From Telmatactis stephensoni (Eukaryota > Cnidaria > Anthozoa > Actiniaria > Isophelliidae), in NCBI GenBank assembly GCA_029948255.1, contig JALIZF010001433.1, positions 62,001 through 126,000 on the forward strand: a stretch of DNA of 64,000 bases, in the 5' to 3' direction. Each line of letters starts with the position of its first letter. Within the stretch, counting starts at the first letter, position 1. Of this stretch, positions 11,377-23,748 are shown in pieces. Both the position numbers and the translations under genes were made by a program. The notes beneath the pieces were generated by a model. The model was not told the DNA's origin. It worked only from the letters and a program-made list of their open reading frames with translations, and did no database searches.

Positions 11377-13203
11377 TAAGGTGGCTCGACCCAATTTCGC
11401 CAGTGCGCGGGTAGTCGAATTGAAGCGGCTATTAATCGCGTTACAGAATTAAGTTGACCAAACTTTTTACGCATACCTACTACAAATGGACCGAATTTTA
11501 TAATGATTCTAGTTTAGTTGAAATCGGAGCTTTTTTAACATCGAAATTGTTATACACTGGATTTGAAATTTTGCCAATTTTCTCAAATCCAGACCTCGAC
11601 GAGCAAAATGATTTATGAGACTTTGTAAATCAAATGTTTGTCTATAATGTGAGAGCGTTTAAAGAAATTCTATTAAGCCGATTTTGAGTAAAAACGGAGC
11701 AATTATTTAACTTTGAAGAAATTTAAAACCGCGGGTACTTTACTAAATTAATTTTATAACAACGATTTTTCAAAGAAAAGTTGCAATATTTTTGGTTCTA
11801 AATAATACCAAGGCATGGTTCTTAATTTTGTGAAAATTTCATCGTATTTGCTATTTTTGATCGCCGTTGAGACGACTGTACGTAAAGCACTAAATTGCTG
11901 CGTTTATCTCGGAATTTCGACATCCACGTCAATAATAACACTGTTTCTTGAAAACTGGTAGATCAATTTTTTTTAGTTTTTCAATATTAAATATTCAATC
12001 CTTTACCAGTAACTGTGTAAATTACAAAGGCATTGAAGTTTTTAAGACCATTAAATAATTTTTTAAACATTGCCATATGTGCATCTCTATATTCTGCGAG
12101 TTGTAGCCGGTGTTTGATTCAGGCTTTATGATATGCATGCCTGCGCGCATGCGTGTCGCTTTGGCGCCTCGTGCAAAAAATGCAAATACATGGAATTAAC
12201 TATTAAGTCTTCCAAGTTACCTGGACTGGTGAGTTCCTTCGCCTTTTTAGCCTTTAATGTGTTTTCCAGCAATATTTCACTTCTCCGTTTTCTTTTTGCA
12301 CAAGGAAATACCATAGTTCTAGAAACTTTAGTACTGGAAGGAACTGCTACATACAGCGTTCCAGGTTACTCTGGATATCACTGGCGTGACCGGCTTTTCA
12401 TGTATATTTGCATTTTTTGCACGAGGCGCCAAAGCGACACGCATGCAGGCATGCATAATCAAACACCGGCAACAACTCGGAGAATAGAGATGCACATATG
12501 GCAATGTTTAAAAAATTATTTAATGGTCTTAAAAACTTCAATGCCTTTATAATTTACACACCTTACTGGTAAAGGATTGAATATTCAATATCGCCGAGAA
12601 ATAAAAAAAATTGATCTACTAGTTTTCAAGAAACAGTATTATTAACGTGGATGTCGAAATTCCGAGATAAACGCAGCAATTTAGTGCTTTACGTACAGTC
12701 ATCTCAACGGCGATCAAAAATAGCAAATACGATGACATATTCACAAAATAAAGAACCATGCCTTGGTATTATTTAGAACCAAAAATATTGCAACTTTTCT
12801 TTTGAAAATTATTGTTATAAAATTAAATTAGTAGAGCACCCACACCCACGGTTTTAAATTTCTTCAAAGTTAAATAATTGCTCCGTTTTTACTCAAAATC
12901 GGCTTAATAGAATTTCTTTAAACGCTCTCACATTATAGACAAACATTTGATTTACAAGTCTCATAAATCGTTTTGCTCGTCGAGGTCTGGATTTTGAGAA
13001 AATTGGCAAAATTTCAAATCTAGTGTATAACAATTTCGATGTTAAAAAAGCTCCGATTTCAACCAAAGTAGCATCATTATAAAATTTGGTCCATTTGTAG
13101 TAGGTGTGCATAAAAAGATTGGTTAACTTAATTCTGTAACGCGATTAATAGCCGCTTCAATTCGACTACCCGCGCACTGGCGAAATTGGGTCGAGCCACC
13201 TTA
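11377..13203. mobile_element. Large foldback element with about 810-bp inverted arms
   Basis: The left arm starts TAAGGTGGCTCGACCC at 11377 and runs to about 12191; its reverse complement occupies about 12398-13203 and ends GGGTCGAGCCACCTTA. The arms are clearly alike over their whole length with scattered mismatches and small indels, leaving a spacer of about 205 bp. If the target is TTAA (11376-11379), the right flank reads TTAG, so a piggyBac-like TTAA duplication is possible but imperfect. No transposase is encoded. Confidence 0.92.
12192..12397 (-). other. Spacer of the foldback: exon-like segment, origin unknown
   Basis: Read on the minus strand, the spacer has an acceptor-like TGTATGTAG, then an open stretch with a basic segment (AKRKRRSEILLENTLKAKKA), then CCAG followed by GTAACT, a donor. 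It is flanked by arms that show no coding character. It may be a host exon captured by the element or a transposase remnant; I do not recognise the protein. Confidence 0.35.
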
Positions 13204-13301
13204 GGGTTTTGTTTGAGGCGCGCCGCTGTTTGATCGCAAAATGCATCGCGGCAAAAAACCTCATTTCAAAAAAAAATCCCACAGCAAGTCTAGGGATAGA
13301 T

Positions 13302-13395
13302 TAGCCTGCTTACAATCCCCAGTCCCCTCCCCTTCTCCCCAGTTCCCTTCCCCTTTCCCCCTCCCCCTCCCCTTTGAGCGCCTGTAAGCAGGCTA
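13302..13395. mobile_element. TAGCCTG-type MITE, 94 bp, 9-bp target duplication
   Basis: TAGCCTGCTTACA at the left pairs with TGTAAGCAGGCTA at the right; the interior is a pure C/T-rich tract. GGGATAGAT flanks both sides exactly (13293-13301 and 13396-13404). A 9-bp duplication fits a Mutator-like transposase. Confidence 0.88.
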
Positions 13396-13539
13396 GGGAT
13401 AGATTAAAGTTTCTTTTGACGTTTAAATCATTTTGACCAAGCTTACCATCGTATGGACGCCCCACCACTTCTCCTTCTAAACGAAACTGCTTTCCGTTAG
13501 CAGTGCCTCTTATTACGGTCTTGTGTGTTGTAGTTCTTT

Positions 13540-14246
13540 TAGACAAGGCGCATTTTCGAAAAATCAGATACCTGGAGGCATTTTGGGGTAGAGGCTGATA
13601 ACATAACAATTCTAAACCAATTTTTCATGCTGAATGCGAATATGACTGTTACCAAGACGTATTCTGCAATCTTATAGTGTAAATGACGTATTTTGTGAAT
13701 TGCTACAGTCATTTCATACTAACGGCTTTTACATGTAATTCCAAAAGTTCCCAAACTTAAAAACAATTACCATAGCTGGAAAGAGCATATCAAAATCAGT
13801 AAAACTGTGAAGTTTGAAGGATATCAGTTGAAAAGTCAAGGAGATATGAATTTTCAAAAATCGAAATTTGTTTGTATCTCTTGCATAACTGTAAGTGTTT
13901 TCATACAAAATGTCTTTTTTTGAAAATTCGTATCTCCTTGACTTTTCAACTGATACCCTTCAAACTTCACAGTTTTACTGATTTTGATATGCTCTTTCCA
14001 GCCATGGTAATTGTTTTTAAGTTTGGGAACTTTTGGAATTACATGTAAAAGCCGTTAGTATGAAATGACTGTAGCAATTCACAAAATACGTCATTTACAC
14101 TATAAGATTGCAGAATACGTCTTGGTAACAGTCATATTCGCATTCAGCATGATAAATTAGTTTAGAATAGTTATGTTACCAGCCTCTATCCCAAAATGCC
14201 TTCTGCACTTTTTGCGATCGACTTTTTCAGTTTTGCGCCTTGTCTA
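13540..14246. mobile_element. Second foldback element, about 707 bp
   Basis: TAGACAAGGCGCA at 13540 pairs with TGCGCCTTGTCTA ending at 14246. Inner arms match closely (for example GGCATTTTGGG with CCCAAAATGCC, and CAAGGAGATATGAATTTTC with its inverse), meeting at a short loop near 13870-13915. No open frame and no clear target duplication. Confidence 0.85.
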
Positions 14247-14721
14247 TTTAGGTATATTTTATTTGCCATATTTCGCTATTCGGGTGAAACATATAAAGAT
14301 ACCATAAAACTAAAGTTTCTTCTTAGACATGCAAAACGATATGCAAAGAATATGCAAGGAACTGAGTGTACACTAAATATGCACAACCTTGCTGAATGCG
14401 TAGCAAACACACTCACACCCACGAGCAGCAAGCAAGAATTAAGGAAATAGGACATATCTGTTTAGCTATACGGTGTGGTAAAGCAGTCAATTAGTAACAA
14501 TTTCACCGAGAGCCAACTTACGTTCAGGGAGCCAATTAAACACAGAACCAAACAGTAAGTCTGTAGTGGGTGTATGGTGGTCAAACCACTTATGACAATA
14601 GTTACTATGATCATCAGACAATAGATGAACTCTAATTGGCGAGCCTCGTGTTATACTTCCAAAATTGAATTACTATATCTATGAGAATCTACAGTTTGAT
14701 CCCAAAATTTCTCATTCAAAC
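14247..14721. other. Intergenic, nothing recognised
   Basis: No splice-consistent exon, inverted repeat or known domain. A short open frame at its left end is AT-rich and has no recognisable similarity. Confidence 0.5.
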
Positions 14722-15300
14722 TGTTATAATAATAATAATAATAACCAACTTTATTTTCTGAGGGTGACACCAAACAGTTGACACTGATAAACTTGTGGCC
14801 CTCCTAACATTGAAATATATCCTATATCAGTATATATCCTAAATATACTATGTCCTAAAAATATATAAAAGAGTAAAATATAAAAACTAATGACATAATA
14901 TGAAAACAAATACAAGAAATTTGGAAAACAAATATAAAACTGAGCAAACATTGGTGTTCTATAATGTATATCTAATTTACTTTAAAATGATGAAGATCTT
15001 TATTCTTTATTTCAAACTATGAAAATAATCATTTAGACATTTACGCAAACCTGCAAGAGAATTAATTTTACCTCTAATATTAATTGGAAGTGCGTTCCAA
15101 AGTCTTGTACTGCTTACTGAGAAAGACCTCCCACCCTCTGTTTCCCTATTGAACCTCCTACATACAAGGTTCCATTTTCCATAACGACTATTTCTGTGGT
15201 GTACTTCTGAATTTCTAGTGATTAAACTTTTCATATATTGGCTGCATTTGACAGTGTGCATACTTTTCCATAGAACGCTTTTGTACAACTGACCCACTTA
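14722..15300 (-). pseudogene. 5'-truncated non-LTR retrotransposon, C-terminal ORF2 piece
   Basis: Read on the minus strand, 15297-15007 encodes the typical end of a LINE ORF2: NSRYGKWNLVCRR followed by RSFSVSSTRLWNALP and a stop near 15007. The untranslated 3' part continues to an (ATT)n tail, seen here as AATAATAAT at about 14727-14741. The reverse transcriptase itself is missing, so this is a dead 5'-truncated copy. Confidence 0.8.
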
Positions 15301-15360
15301 AACATGCAAATGAGCATGTGAGTAAAATAACTTGCCAATAAAGTTGTACGTATGGCTATA

Positions 15361-15686
15361 CAAGGGCGGATCCAGGATTTTTCAAAGGTGGGGGTCACGT
15401 GACGTTTACAAACAGGGAACCCAAACGAAAGAGGTCTTAAGCCATTGAAACTCGCTGAAAATATGACATTAATTGCTTAGACTAGTGATTTTTTAACACT
15501 TTTTATTCACTAGAAACAAAAATATTATATTTACAACTGAATGGGTAGAGGGTTGGCATTGCTTAGTGATATTTCAATGAATGTTAAAAGTGAGTCTTTT
15601 CACAGAAAAAAATTACTGCTGTCGCAAATTCATTGATAAACACAGGGGGGTCCTGACCCCCGCGACCCTCCCCCTGGATCCGCCCT
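15361..15686. mobile_element. MITE with CAAGGGCGGATCCAGG ends
   Basis: CAAGGGCGGATCCAGG at the left pairs with CCTGGATCCGCCCTTG at the right, over 326 bp. Flanks GCTATAC and GCTATAT suggest an imperfect 7-bp duplication. A diverged end of the same type (CTGATCTGCCCTTGAT) occurs near 47428-47443. Confidence 0.82.
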
Positions 15687-15888
15687 TGCTATATGCTTCA
15701 GTGAATCTCGGATTCAATTCATCAAAATAAAACCCGAGATTTGACGACGAAACTTTTATTCATTTGTTCATAAATATTAAATTTAACAATGCCTACTAAA
15801 AACGCAGGACATGTCTCTCGTCAAAAGAATAGCCTGATAGCGATACAAGAGGCTCGCTGAAGTATACAGTCGTGTGAACACCTTCTTT

Positions 15889-16035
15889 ACCTGGGTCCGG
15901 TTGTACGAAGGGTGAATAGCTCTATCCAGCGGATAAATCCTTATCCAGCGGATAAAATCTATATAACATCTATACAGTGGATAACTCTTATCCGGTGGAT
16001 AACTTTATCCAACCTTCGTACAACCGGGCCCAGGT
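15889..16035. mobile_element. Short MITE with ACCTGGGTCCGGTTGTACG ends
   Basis: Left ACCTGGGTCCGGTTGTACG pairs with right CGTACAACCGGGCCCAGGT. The interior repeats TTATCCAGCGGATAA-like palindromes. I could not identify a target duplication. Confidence 0.8.
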
Positions 16036-16481
16036 CATTTTACTCATAGTGAGTTATACGAAAACGTGTTGAAATGGTGTTTTCTTAAACAAAAGAAAAA
16101 TGCTGTTTAAGTGTAGACGGAAGGGCTAACCCTACATACTAGAATCTAGTAAATCAGGGTGTGGTTTTGTTCTAAACATATTCCATCGTCCTTTTCTAAC
16201 CCCTACATGACGACAGACCGGGGGGACACTTGGTTTGAAAACAGTTGCGGGTGTTTGTGGCATTGCAGCTTAGACTGGAGCCTGAAAATCCCCCCAAAAG
16301 TTTGGCCTAAAACTACAAAAACCTTTGCAACAAAGCCTAGACAAGGAAAAGTACATTCTGAAGGCTTTTTGCTTTACTTGCTATTACTCCAGAACCAGTT
16401 TCAGGTACAAATTTTGCAAGCCTAAAAAACCAGATCCTGATGTCCTGCACTTCCATATTAGCAAAATATTGGGAGTACCCC

Positions 16482-16511
16482 CAACACACACACACACACA
16501 CACACACACAA
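16482..16511. repeat. (CA)n microsatellite
   Basis: An uninterrupted CA run of about 28 bases. Confidence 0.95.
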
Positions 16512-16560
16512 GAAAGGTCCCATGTGAAAACAATACTAAAGAATTACAAAAATTATAGTA

Positions 16561-16900
16561 GAGTGATCGGAGTGAATAATATAAAATAGCACTATTACAC
16601 AATAAAAACAAAGGACTTTGTACTATTTAGTACTAATTAGATTTTGTACTTTTTCACGGGTTAAGTGTGATCACACAAAAAAATAATTGAAATGGAATTT
16701 ATAAGTTATATCATTAAGTAATTTTAACATATTTTATATATAAATATTTATATTTACATTTTTATATCTTATATATCTTTTATATAATTTTAGTAGGATT
16801 TATTATTTTTGTATTTATCTATTGTTTTATGCACGACCCCACAAGCTACCAGCTTTAACTATTATCGTGTGGAAATAAAGTTTATTCATTCATTCATCAC
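16561..16900 (+). mobile_element. Dispersed-element end plus LINE 3' tail
   Basis: GTACTTTTTCACGGGTTAAG and GTGTGATCACAC (about 16645-16676) match the element end at about 1984-2116. Further on, ACCCCACAAGCTACC, GTGGAAATAAAG and a TTCATTCATTCA run (ending about 16896) look like the 3' end and tail of a non-LTR retrotransposon. No coding part remains. Confidence 0.5.
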
Positions 16901-17711
16901 TCTAAAGGTAGGCTGCACCCACAAGATTGTGTTGCAGGGACATGGAGAAGGGAAGGATAACACTAGATCACATCCACCAAAACCAGAATCTCACCAGGAA
17001 CCCTTTCAGCAAAGAAAGCTTAGTATAAGAGCCAATTTAATGAAGCTTTGTTAGCTTTTGTTGGCTCATGATTCTGTGCTTGGCATGCAGAAAGTATAAT
17101 CCCTTGCCAGTCAACTGTCAGTAGATTTGGTATGCTATTCTATACTTTTACAAATCGACTAATATCTTCCAGCAGGAACTAGCTGTCCCAGTGGCAAATT
17201 TCATCCCCACAAAAACCTGAAATCATTGATAGATGCAAAGGAGATTTGCCACAGGTTCATGCAGATTCCCAGCAACAAATCCCTTTGTATGTGTTGACTT
17301 AAGAGCACCTTCATGTGACTGTGAAAATGCACCTCATGGTACAGCACCATTACAGTGGGAGTTTCAAATCCTGACATGGTCCATTTCACACTCATATGAA
17401 AACTTCTCTAGAACTTTCACAAACGAGAGACTGCACTGAACATAATGATTACAAGACAGAATTCGGACAGTTTTCTTTTAATATCAACTACAGTATTCAT
17501 CTTGAAATTGATTAGGAATTTCAGCATTTGCATTCCTACAATAATAATCTATTTTAAGTTTTTTTCTGTTTTTTACACCTTGATAAGTCACTCTATCAAT
17601 AACACTATGAAATGCATGCATTAGCAAAACTGATGATTAGATTAACATTTCTAAAGTTATGTCTATAATACTGAGTTAATTTGGTACAAAACTACTGGCA
17701 TAGGTCAAAAC

Positions 17712-17853
17712 TAAGGGCTGGTTTTCACTAGGGATGCAAGCACAAGCAGCATAATGCTCCATTTTCATTGACATAACATGGATGCAAGCAAAAGGAAATT
17801 TTTGATTGTGCTTGTGACAGTTTATGCTTGCATTGTAGTGAAAAGCAGGCTTC
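17712..17853. mobile_element. Short inverted-repeat element
   Basis: CTGGTTTTCACTAGGGATGC on the left pairs imperfectly with GCATTGTAGTGAAAAGCAGG on the right. No coding capacity. Confidence 0.6.
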
Positions 17854-18056
17854 AGTACAAACATCACAGATGAATCACAACTTCAAGTCAATATCCACAT
17901 AAAGACCAGCTCAAAAGTCCTTATTTATATCCTGATATTTGCAAGTACTTAGCATTTTATAACTAGCACTTCAGTTGTAATTGTTTTGGTCTGAAAACCT
18001 CAAATGTAAATAATTATGTCAAAACATTTTAATAACAGAAAAACCAAATTGATAAA

Positions 18057-21000
18057 TTAATCCAGGATGACGTAAGGTAATATGTGCAAGTTTCCTTCAT
18101 TATATGGCATCACATCTGTCCAAGAATACCATATTCCTTGGTCATTAAATCGACCATTAATGCCATTTGCTTCTTGGTTTAAATCAAGTATAAGTTCCTT
18201 TGGCTCTGACAGCTCATCATCCATCTCTTCAGACTCCAGGTCTTCATTTCTGTCAACATTTTCTAATACTTCAGATTCTGTACAACTGATCCCTGATTCT
18301 TCTATTGATTGATAAGTGGCTTGTAGTTTGGAAAAACTTTCATTACCTTTTAACCGTGTATCAGCAATACTGCCAGATTCTTCACTGTTTGGTATTTTAG
18401 TTCCATTTTTCACCAACCAAGTTTTGATATGATTACTATCCTTGCATTCATTTTCAAATTGTTGTTGTGTATTAGATTGGATAGAGTTGCTGCTTTCTAT
18501 TTCCTGTTCAGGAGTAAGTTGTGAAGAATACGTATTTACATTACTTGCAATGGAGCCAATACCGCTGTCTGTACAAAAACTATCCTGACTTAAATTATTT
18601 TCTTGTGAGGTGTTGTTCTCACTAATGCTAATTGTATCTTGAGTTGTATTTATATCTTTATGTACATCTTTATCACTAGAAACTTGAGTCTTATCATCAT
18701 TTTTGCTATCACACTTAGAGGTTGGTGATTTTATTTGCTCTTCATGTTCTACCAATAATGTTCCACCATTTTTATCATGGTACTCTCCCATTAACTTTGT
18801 TTTTTTGCTTTCATTGGAGGGTGTGGATTGTTTAGTCTGTTCTATTGTGAATGGCGAAGAAGGGTTAGAATTATCTCCAGGTGTAGAGGGGCTTTCTTGG
18901 GATAAAGTTAATGGTGAGTTCGTCAAACTGGAAGTGCTTCGTTTTCTCTTCACACCTTTCTTACCCTTAAGTGTCCTATCAATAATAGAAGTGGATTTGT
19001 TGTCACGGATGGTGCCATTGATCTGTGGCGATGAAATGCGACTACCATTTAACGGGGAATCAATACTCCTAGAAGCTTCCAGTTGATTTATAACAAGTTT
19101 TTGCCATTTTTTAACAAGTTTCTTAGCTCTTTTAGCCAAGTCATCATTGTTGGTTTTCTTGCGAAGCAAATTAATTGTTTTTCCTATTCGTGTTGTCTGA
19201 AATGAAAACAAAATTCATTAAGAAGCCTTTTTACAACAAGAGAGAAGAAGCTCACTAATGTCCTGCTAGAATTAACTGAAATATCTGGATTCTAATGATT
19301 TAGTAAGATTAATTGAATGTAAGCTAAATAATAGCACAAATAAATGCTGCATTATTACTCAGGCTTCCGAAGGAATGCCCGAGTTATAAATTGGCCTTCG
19401 TTATTATTGTTGTTATTATTTTCCTCGTTCCGACGCAAAATGCAGTCTGGCAACTAAAGCGCATGCGTATAGATAGAAAGGCGCATGCGTCGAGAGGTAT
19501 ATACTTCATGATTGTCCTATATAGTCACTTCTTTACCTAAGAAGTACAGAGCGACTATATGGCACTCAAAACCATGAAGTATATACCTAAACTTCAGAAG
19601 CACATGGTCATCATGGCAGCCTGCAAGATGTCTCGCGATTCAAGGGTAAATATGATTTCTAGTACGCTCAAACTACATACAAACGCACACACTGTTCGCG
19701 GTAGACTCACACTAAAAGATGTCGAGCGTTTTAGAAATGAGTCAGTCCGCGAACTTTATGAGAGATCAATTTACGAGCGAACATTTTTTAGGTTTGTTTA
19801 CGAACGTATTCGTTGAACTTATTGTATACCCAAGTCATCTAAATTGTATTGCTATTTGAAAGCTAAAAACCAAGAAAATACAGGAAAGTATGTGCTTAAA
19901 TTCAACGTAGTCTAATAATTATAAAGTTAAAACATAGAGCAGTAGTCAGTGTTTGACACTGTTTTCATCTTTAATGATCACCAACTGGGAATCAATTCTG
20001 CTAATAATCTGTGTTGAAGTTGTGAGTATTGCAAATCAGTTATATTAAAGTTAGTTTGTTTCAAGGCAGGCAGAATCACCAACAATTCTGATATGTAAGT
20101 AAATGATTGGATTGTCACTCAGAAATGAGTTAGTTGGATATGAATGCTTTTACGAGTGTTAAAAATTCCAAGCCCTCAGCGTCATTTGAGCCTATGACAT
20201 TCGGATTTCAGGTCCAACGCTCAAGCACTGAGCCTTAGATAAACTGATAAACATATAACTTTTATACTAGCCATTTCTAATAGAAAGTCAGGTGCTGCGA
20301 GCAGAAAACAGCTGGTGTATCCATGTTAGCAGAACATACTGTTCCCCTGAAACTCACGAAAGTACACCGCTTTCTCTGATATATTATGAAATGTTTCTTG
20401 TCTATCTCCTGTGCGTTGTGTGACGAACACTGCTAGTTGACCTTCAATGTTGAACTATAAAACATAATTCTCCAGGATCAGTGTTGGACACACACAGTTC
20501 AAAATATTTAGCACTTTGAGTAAAGCAATTTTTCAAACAATCACAAACGGCTAGCGTTGGCAATGATTATAAAACTAACTGATTTTAAAAAGCTACTTGT
20601 ACGTTGCATCACGGTCCAAGATACCGCATTGTCTACTGTATTTGACGCTTTAGATCAAACGAGTGATAAATACAATTCCATCACATACAAAGTATAAAAT
20701 TTTCTTTCATAGGGTAACCAAATATATTGCAGAGATTCTCAGCACGACCTCACTTCATACTTATTATCTTGGTTTGAATTGATTCGGTTCGATTCGAACA
20801 GTAACACGCCAAATAACCCGTAACAGTACATTGCCCTCTCGAAAAAGTATCACTTAGCATTTTGTGATTTTCATTTATACTTCGAGAAACATAAAACCTC
20901 TCGAATGGAATCGCACAGGAATCCCAATTCATCCCTGTGACGTCAAGGTTCGCCATGAACATGTCACCGTACATAAAAATCGAGTTCGCGGATCAATATT

Positions 21001-23748
21001 AAGGTGACTTCATAAATCGCACAGGAATCCCACACCAAGATTAGTATTGCTGGGAGCGAATCTATATGTCTTTTCAAATTATTGTAAAAGTTGTTGTTAT
21101 TAATAAAGCAAATTAATCAAAATATCATGATAAGAATTGATAGTACACTGCAGAAGTCAAATAAGTTCAGTTTGAAAAATCTGTTTCACGGGTAAACAAA
21201 AATCAATTTTTAATCTGATAGGTCTTTCTAGAAAAGAAGGCTAAGGGTCAAAGAGCACAGCAGAATAAACGAATGGAGATTATAAAGGGACAATGTTAAC
21301 AAAGAGAACTCATGATTTACTACATAGAAAGCCCGAGTTCACGCAGCTATGCGTCTTGTTTACAATATAGTTATCTTAGTAACATGCAGACATAACACTT
21401 GTTATCTCTAGACATATAAAATACTGCATTTTTAACTTCAACAAGATTATTTTTAGACACTTTTAACATTATATTAGTAGCTTACACAAATAAAATTAAA
21501 TTATTGCTAAGCAAATAATATGTACATTAAAAAAATCATAAATAAAATCCAACACAAAAGCAAACTGAAAATTATATGGATTTTAAGACATTAGGAAGTG
21601 AATAACATTTTACTTTTGTACTAGTTATATATTTTATTAATACTATTATTGGAGAAACTTTTAAAAGAGTATGCCAATGTAGTACACACAATAAAGACAC
21701 TTTAAACAATCAATTTCTTCCTGAAGTTAACAAAAAGTATCTGCAAAACATTTTGTTTTTCACTTGTTACAAATCTTTCTAAAGATACATCCATAATTTT
21801 GTAAACAGATGAAGAGGTCAAGAATTTTAGGATAAAACATTAACACCAATTCTAGTATGGTTCATTGAAGGGCTCATAGTTTGTTTTCTAAACATGCTGG
21901 TAGAACAAAGCTTCAATTAGTCCTGTTAAAATAACAAAGCTTGTTTAGATATTGCTAGCCACAAGCTGAGAGACAGGTATTCAGACAAATGCTGTATAAA
22001 GGCTCTGTTTTGACATAACACAGATTGACAATGTCCTTCGCAATACATGTAGCTATAAAAAAATTGTTAGCAATGTTGTAAAATTAGCAACTGTATGTAA
22101 CACACTAACTCATGTTCAACATTTCTAGATCCAACTTAAGACATATTTCAGACTCCTCTTTGTTCTGATGGTTTTAAGAAATCTTTCCACATAACAACAG
22201 GGGTTGGACAGACAAAAATGAATGGTCTGGAAAAGGATATATTACCACACATTGTGCAATACTGCTACTTGAGACAGATAAGCTACTGTCTAATCCATTT
22301 TATAATTCATATATTTATTACAATAGTTCTTAGATCATGGACTCATTTAAATTCATGTATTTTGAAATGAGCAGCTTAAAATAGAACTGAATGATAAGAG
22401 CTAATCATAGAAGCAATGATGTCTATACAGGAAGAGCAAAAACAGTTACCTTGTCCTGTTTTTAGCCTATATGTTAACAATTGGTTGAATCCAATGGTAT
22501 TACTGACTAATTATACACAGGGCAAAATGCATGGCTACAATGCTATATGATAGCCAAGATAAGAACTTATTTAGATCATGAATAGAACCAAAAGCTGATT
22601 GCTAAAAACTTCATAAAAATTCGACTGGTTGGTTTATAAAATTATTACAAGAGATCTGATCATACCAACCTTTTATAGAACTTTTACTTCAAATCCAAAA
22701 TTATTGGGTTAATTTCTTAAAAAATGATAAAATTGACACAGCTTGTTGATAACAATAGTGCTTTCAAAGCACAACAAAACAATATTATATCCGATAGAAG
22801 CTATATATAATTTGAACTGGTACAGTCTTTATTTGAAGGTTATATTTACCAGCAAATAAAGAAAAGGTTATGAGGAACAATAATTCGGAATTTGATCCCT
22901 GTTTAATTCAAATAATAGCAGATAAAAGCAAACTAAGAAATGAGTGATGGTAATTTTGAATAAAATTACACAACGATTGTAATAAGCTATTGATTTTTAA
23001 GTCTGGAGTAAAATGAAAGTCAGAAAAATACTAAAGCAAAAATAAATCTTAGAAGCGAAAGGTAGAAGTTAGTTGACTTCAGTCATAGTGGAAATCTAAA
23101 ATTGCGAAGCCACTACTACTAAAAGAGTTGGAAATTTAAAGGCAGAGAAAATCAGTTTGTAAATCGATAAAGTGGATCAACAAAAGGACTACATGGATCG
23201 CTTTTTGGGGAAACTCGTACTTGACTTGTACCAGTAAAGCTACCAAAACCTTACGATGGTATAGAATAAAGAACAGAATCTCACAAATCCTGAGCTTTTT
23301 TATAAAAAAATGAATTAACGCCATCGTTGATCATCTCAGATCTTGTACAAAACATTTCTACATACAAAAATACAACCACATTTCATGGGCTTTCGTAATT
23401 GTACAACATAGCCCATCGACCACTTCTCCGTTTCGAGCTTCTTCTAAACAACTTAGAACGGCAAAATTGTTACCCAAGATAGACATTTAAACCCACAAGT
23501 TCATTCTGCCGTACCTCGAGAGCTTCTCTGGTCAAAGGCAGTCGTTCCAAAGTCGTTACGAGCTCCAAAACCGCCACCATATCCAAAACCTATAAACAAC
23601 AACGACAAATTACAACAACTTTAGCGGGCTGAAATCGTACAAAGCGCTCAAACAACAACCAAAAATGCACTCAAAATGAACGTACATTTCCTTCAGGATC
23701 TACTGCCTTGTCTAATCTGGTTTTGATGTCTTGTGGAGAGTGCTGCAT
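18057..23748 (-). CDS. MED26: Mediator complex subunit 26 (complete, 425 aa)
   Basis: Three coding exons join in phase 0: 23748-23686 (residues 1-21, start MQHSPQDIK), 23589-23515 (22-46) and 19196-18057 (47-425, stop TAA). Residues about 5-85 form the TFIIS N-terminal-type domain: VAVLELVTTLERLPLTREAL, then TRIGKTINLLRKK and the KRAKKLVKKWQKLV helix. The middle is low-complexity and rich in Ser, Thr and Asn. The C-terminus (DQGIWYSWTD, then HILPYVILD) matches the conserved MED26 end that docks on Mediator. In the nucleus MED26 links Mediator to TFIID and elongation factors through the N-terminal domain; both key regions are intact. The human protein is about 600 residues, so the linker is shorter here. 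Intron 2 is 4.3 kb and carries repeats only. Confidence 0.95.
19495..19594. repeat. Inverted repeat in MED26 intron 2
   Basis: AGGTATATACTTCATG at the left pairs with CATGAAGTATATACCT at the right, and an inner TATAGTC pairs with GACTATA. It begins an otherwise unremarkable stretch that includes an open frame at 19559-19816 (+) for which I see no support. Confidence 0.75.
19597..23514. other. Rest of MED26 intron 2; no nested gene seen
   Basis: Strongly AT-rich from 21000 to 23400. I see no exon, inverted repeat or coding frame with recognisable similarity. Confidence 0.55.

Noticed and set aside
19559..19816. Plus-strand frame in MED26 intron 2 with charged C-terminus
   Set aside because: Starts within an inverted repeat, has no homology I recognise and no flanking exons.
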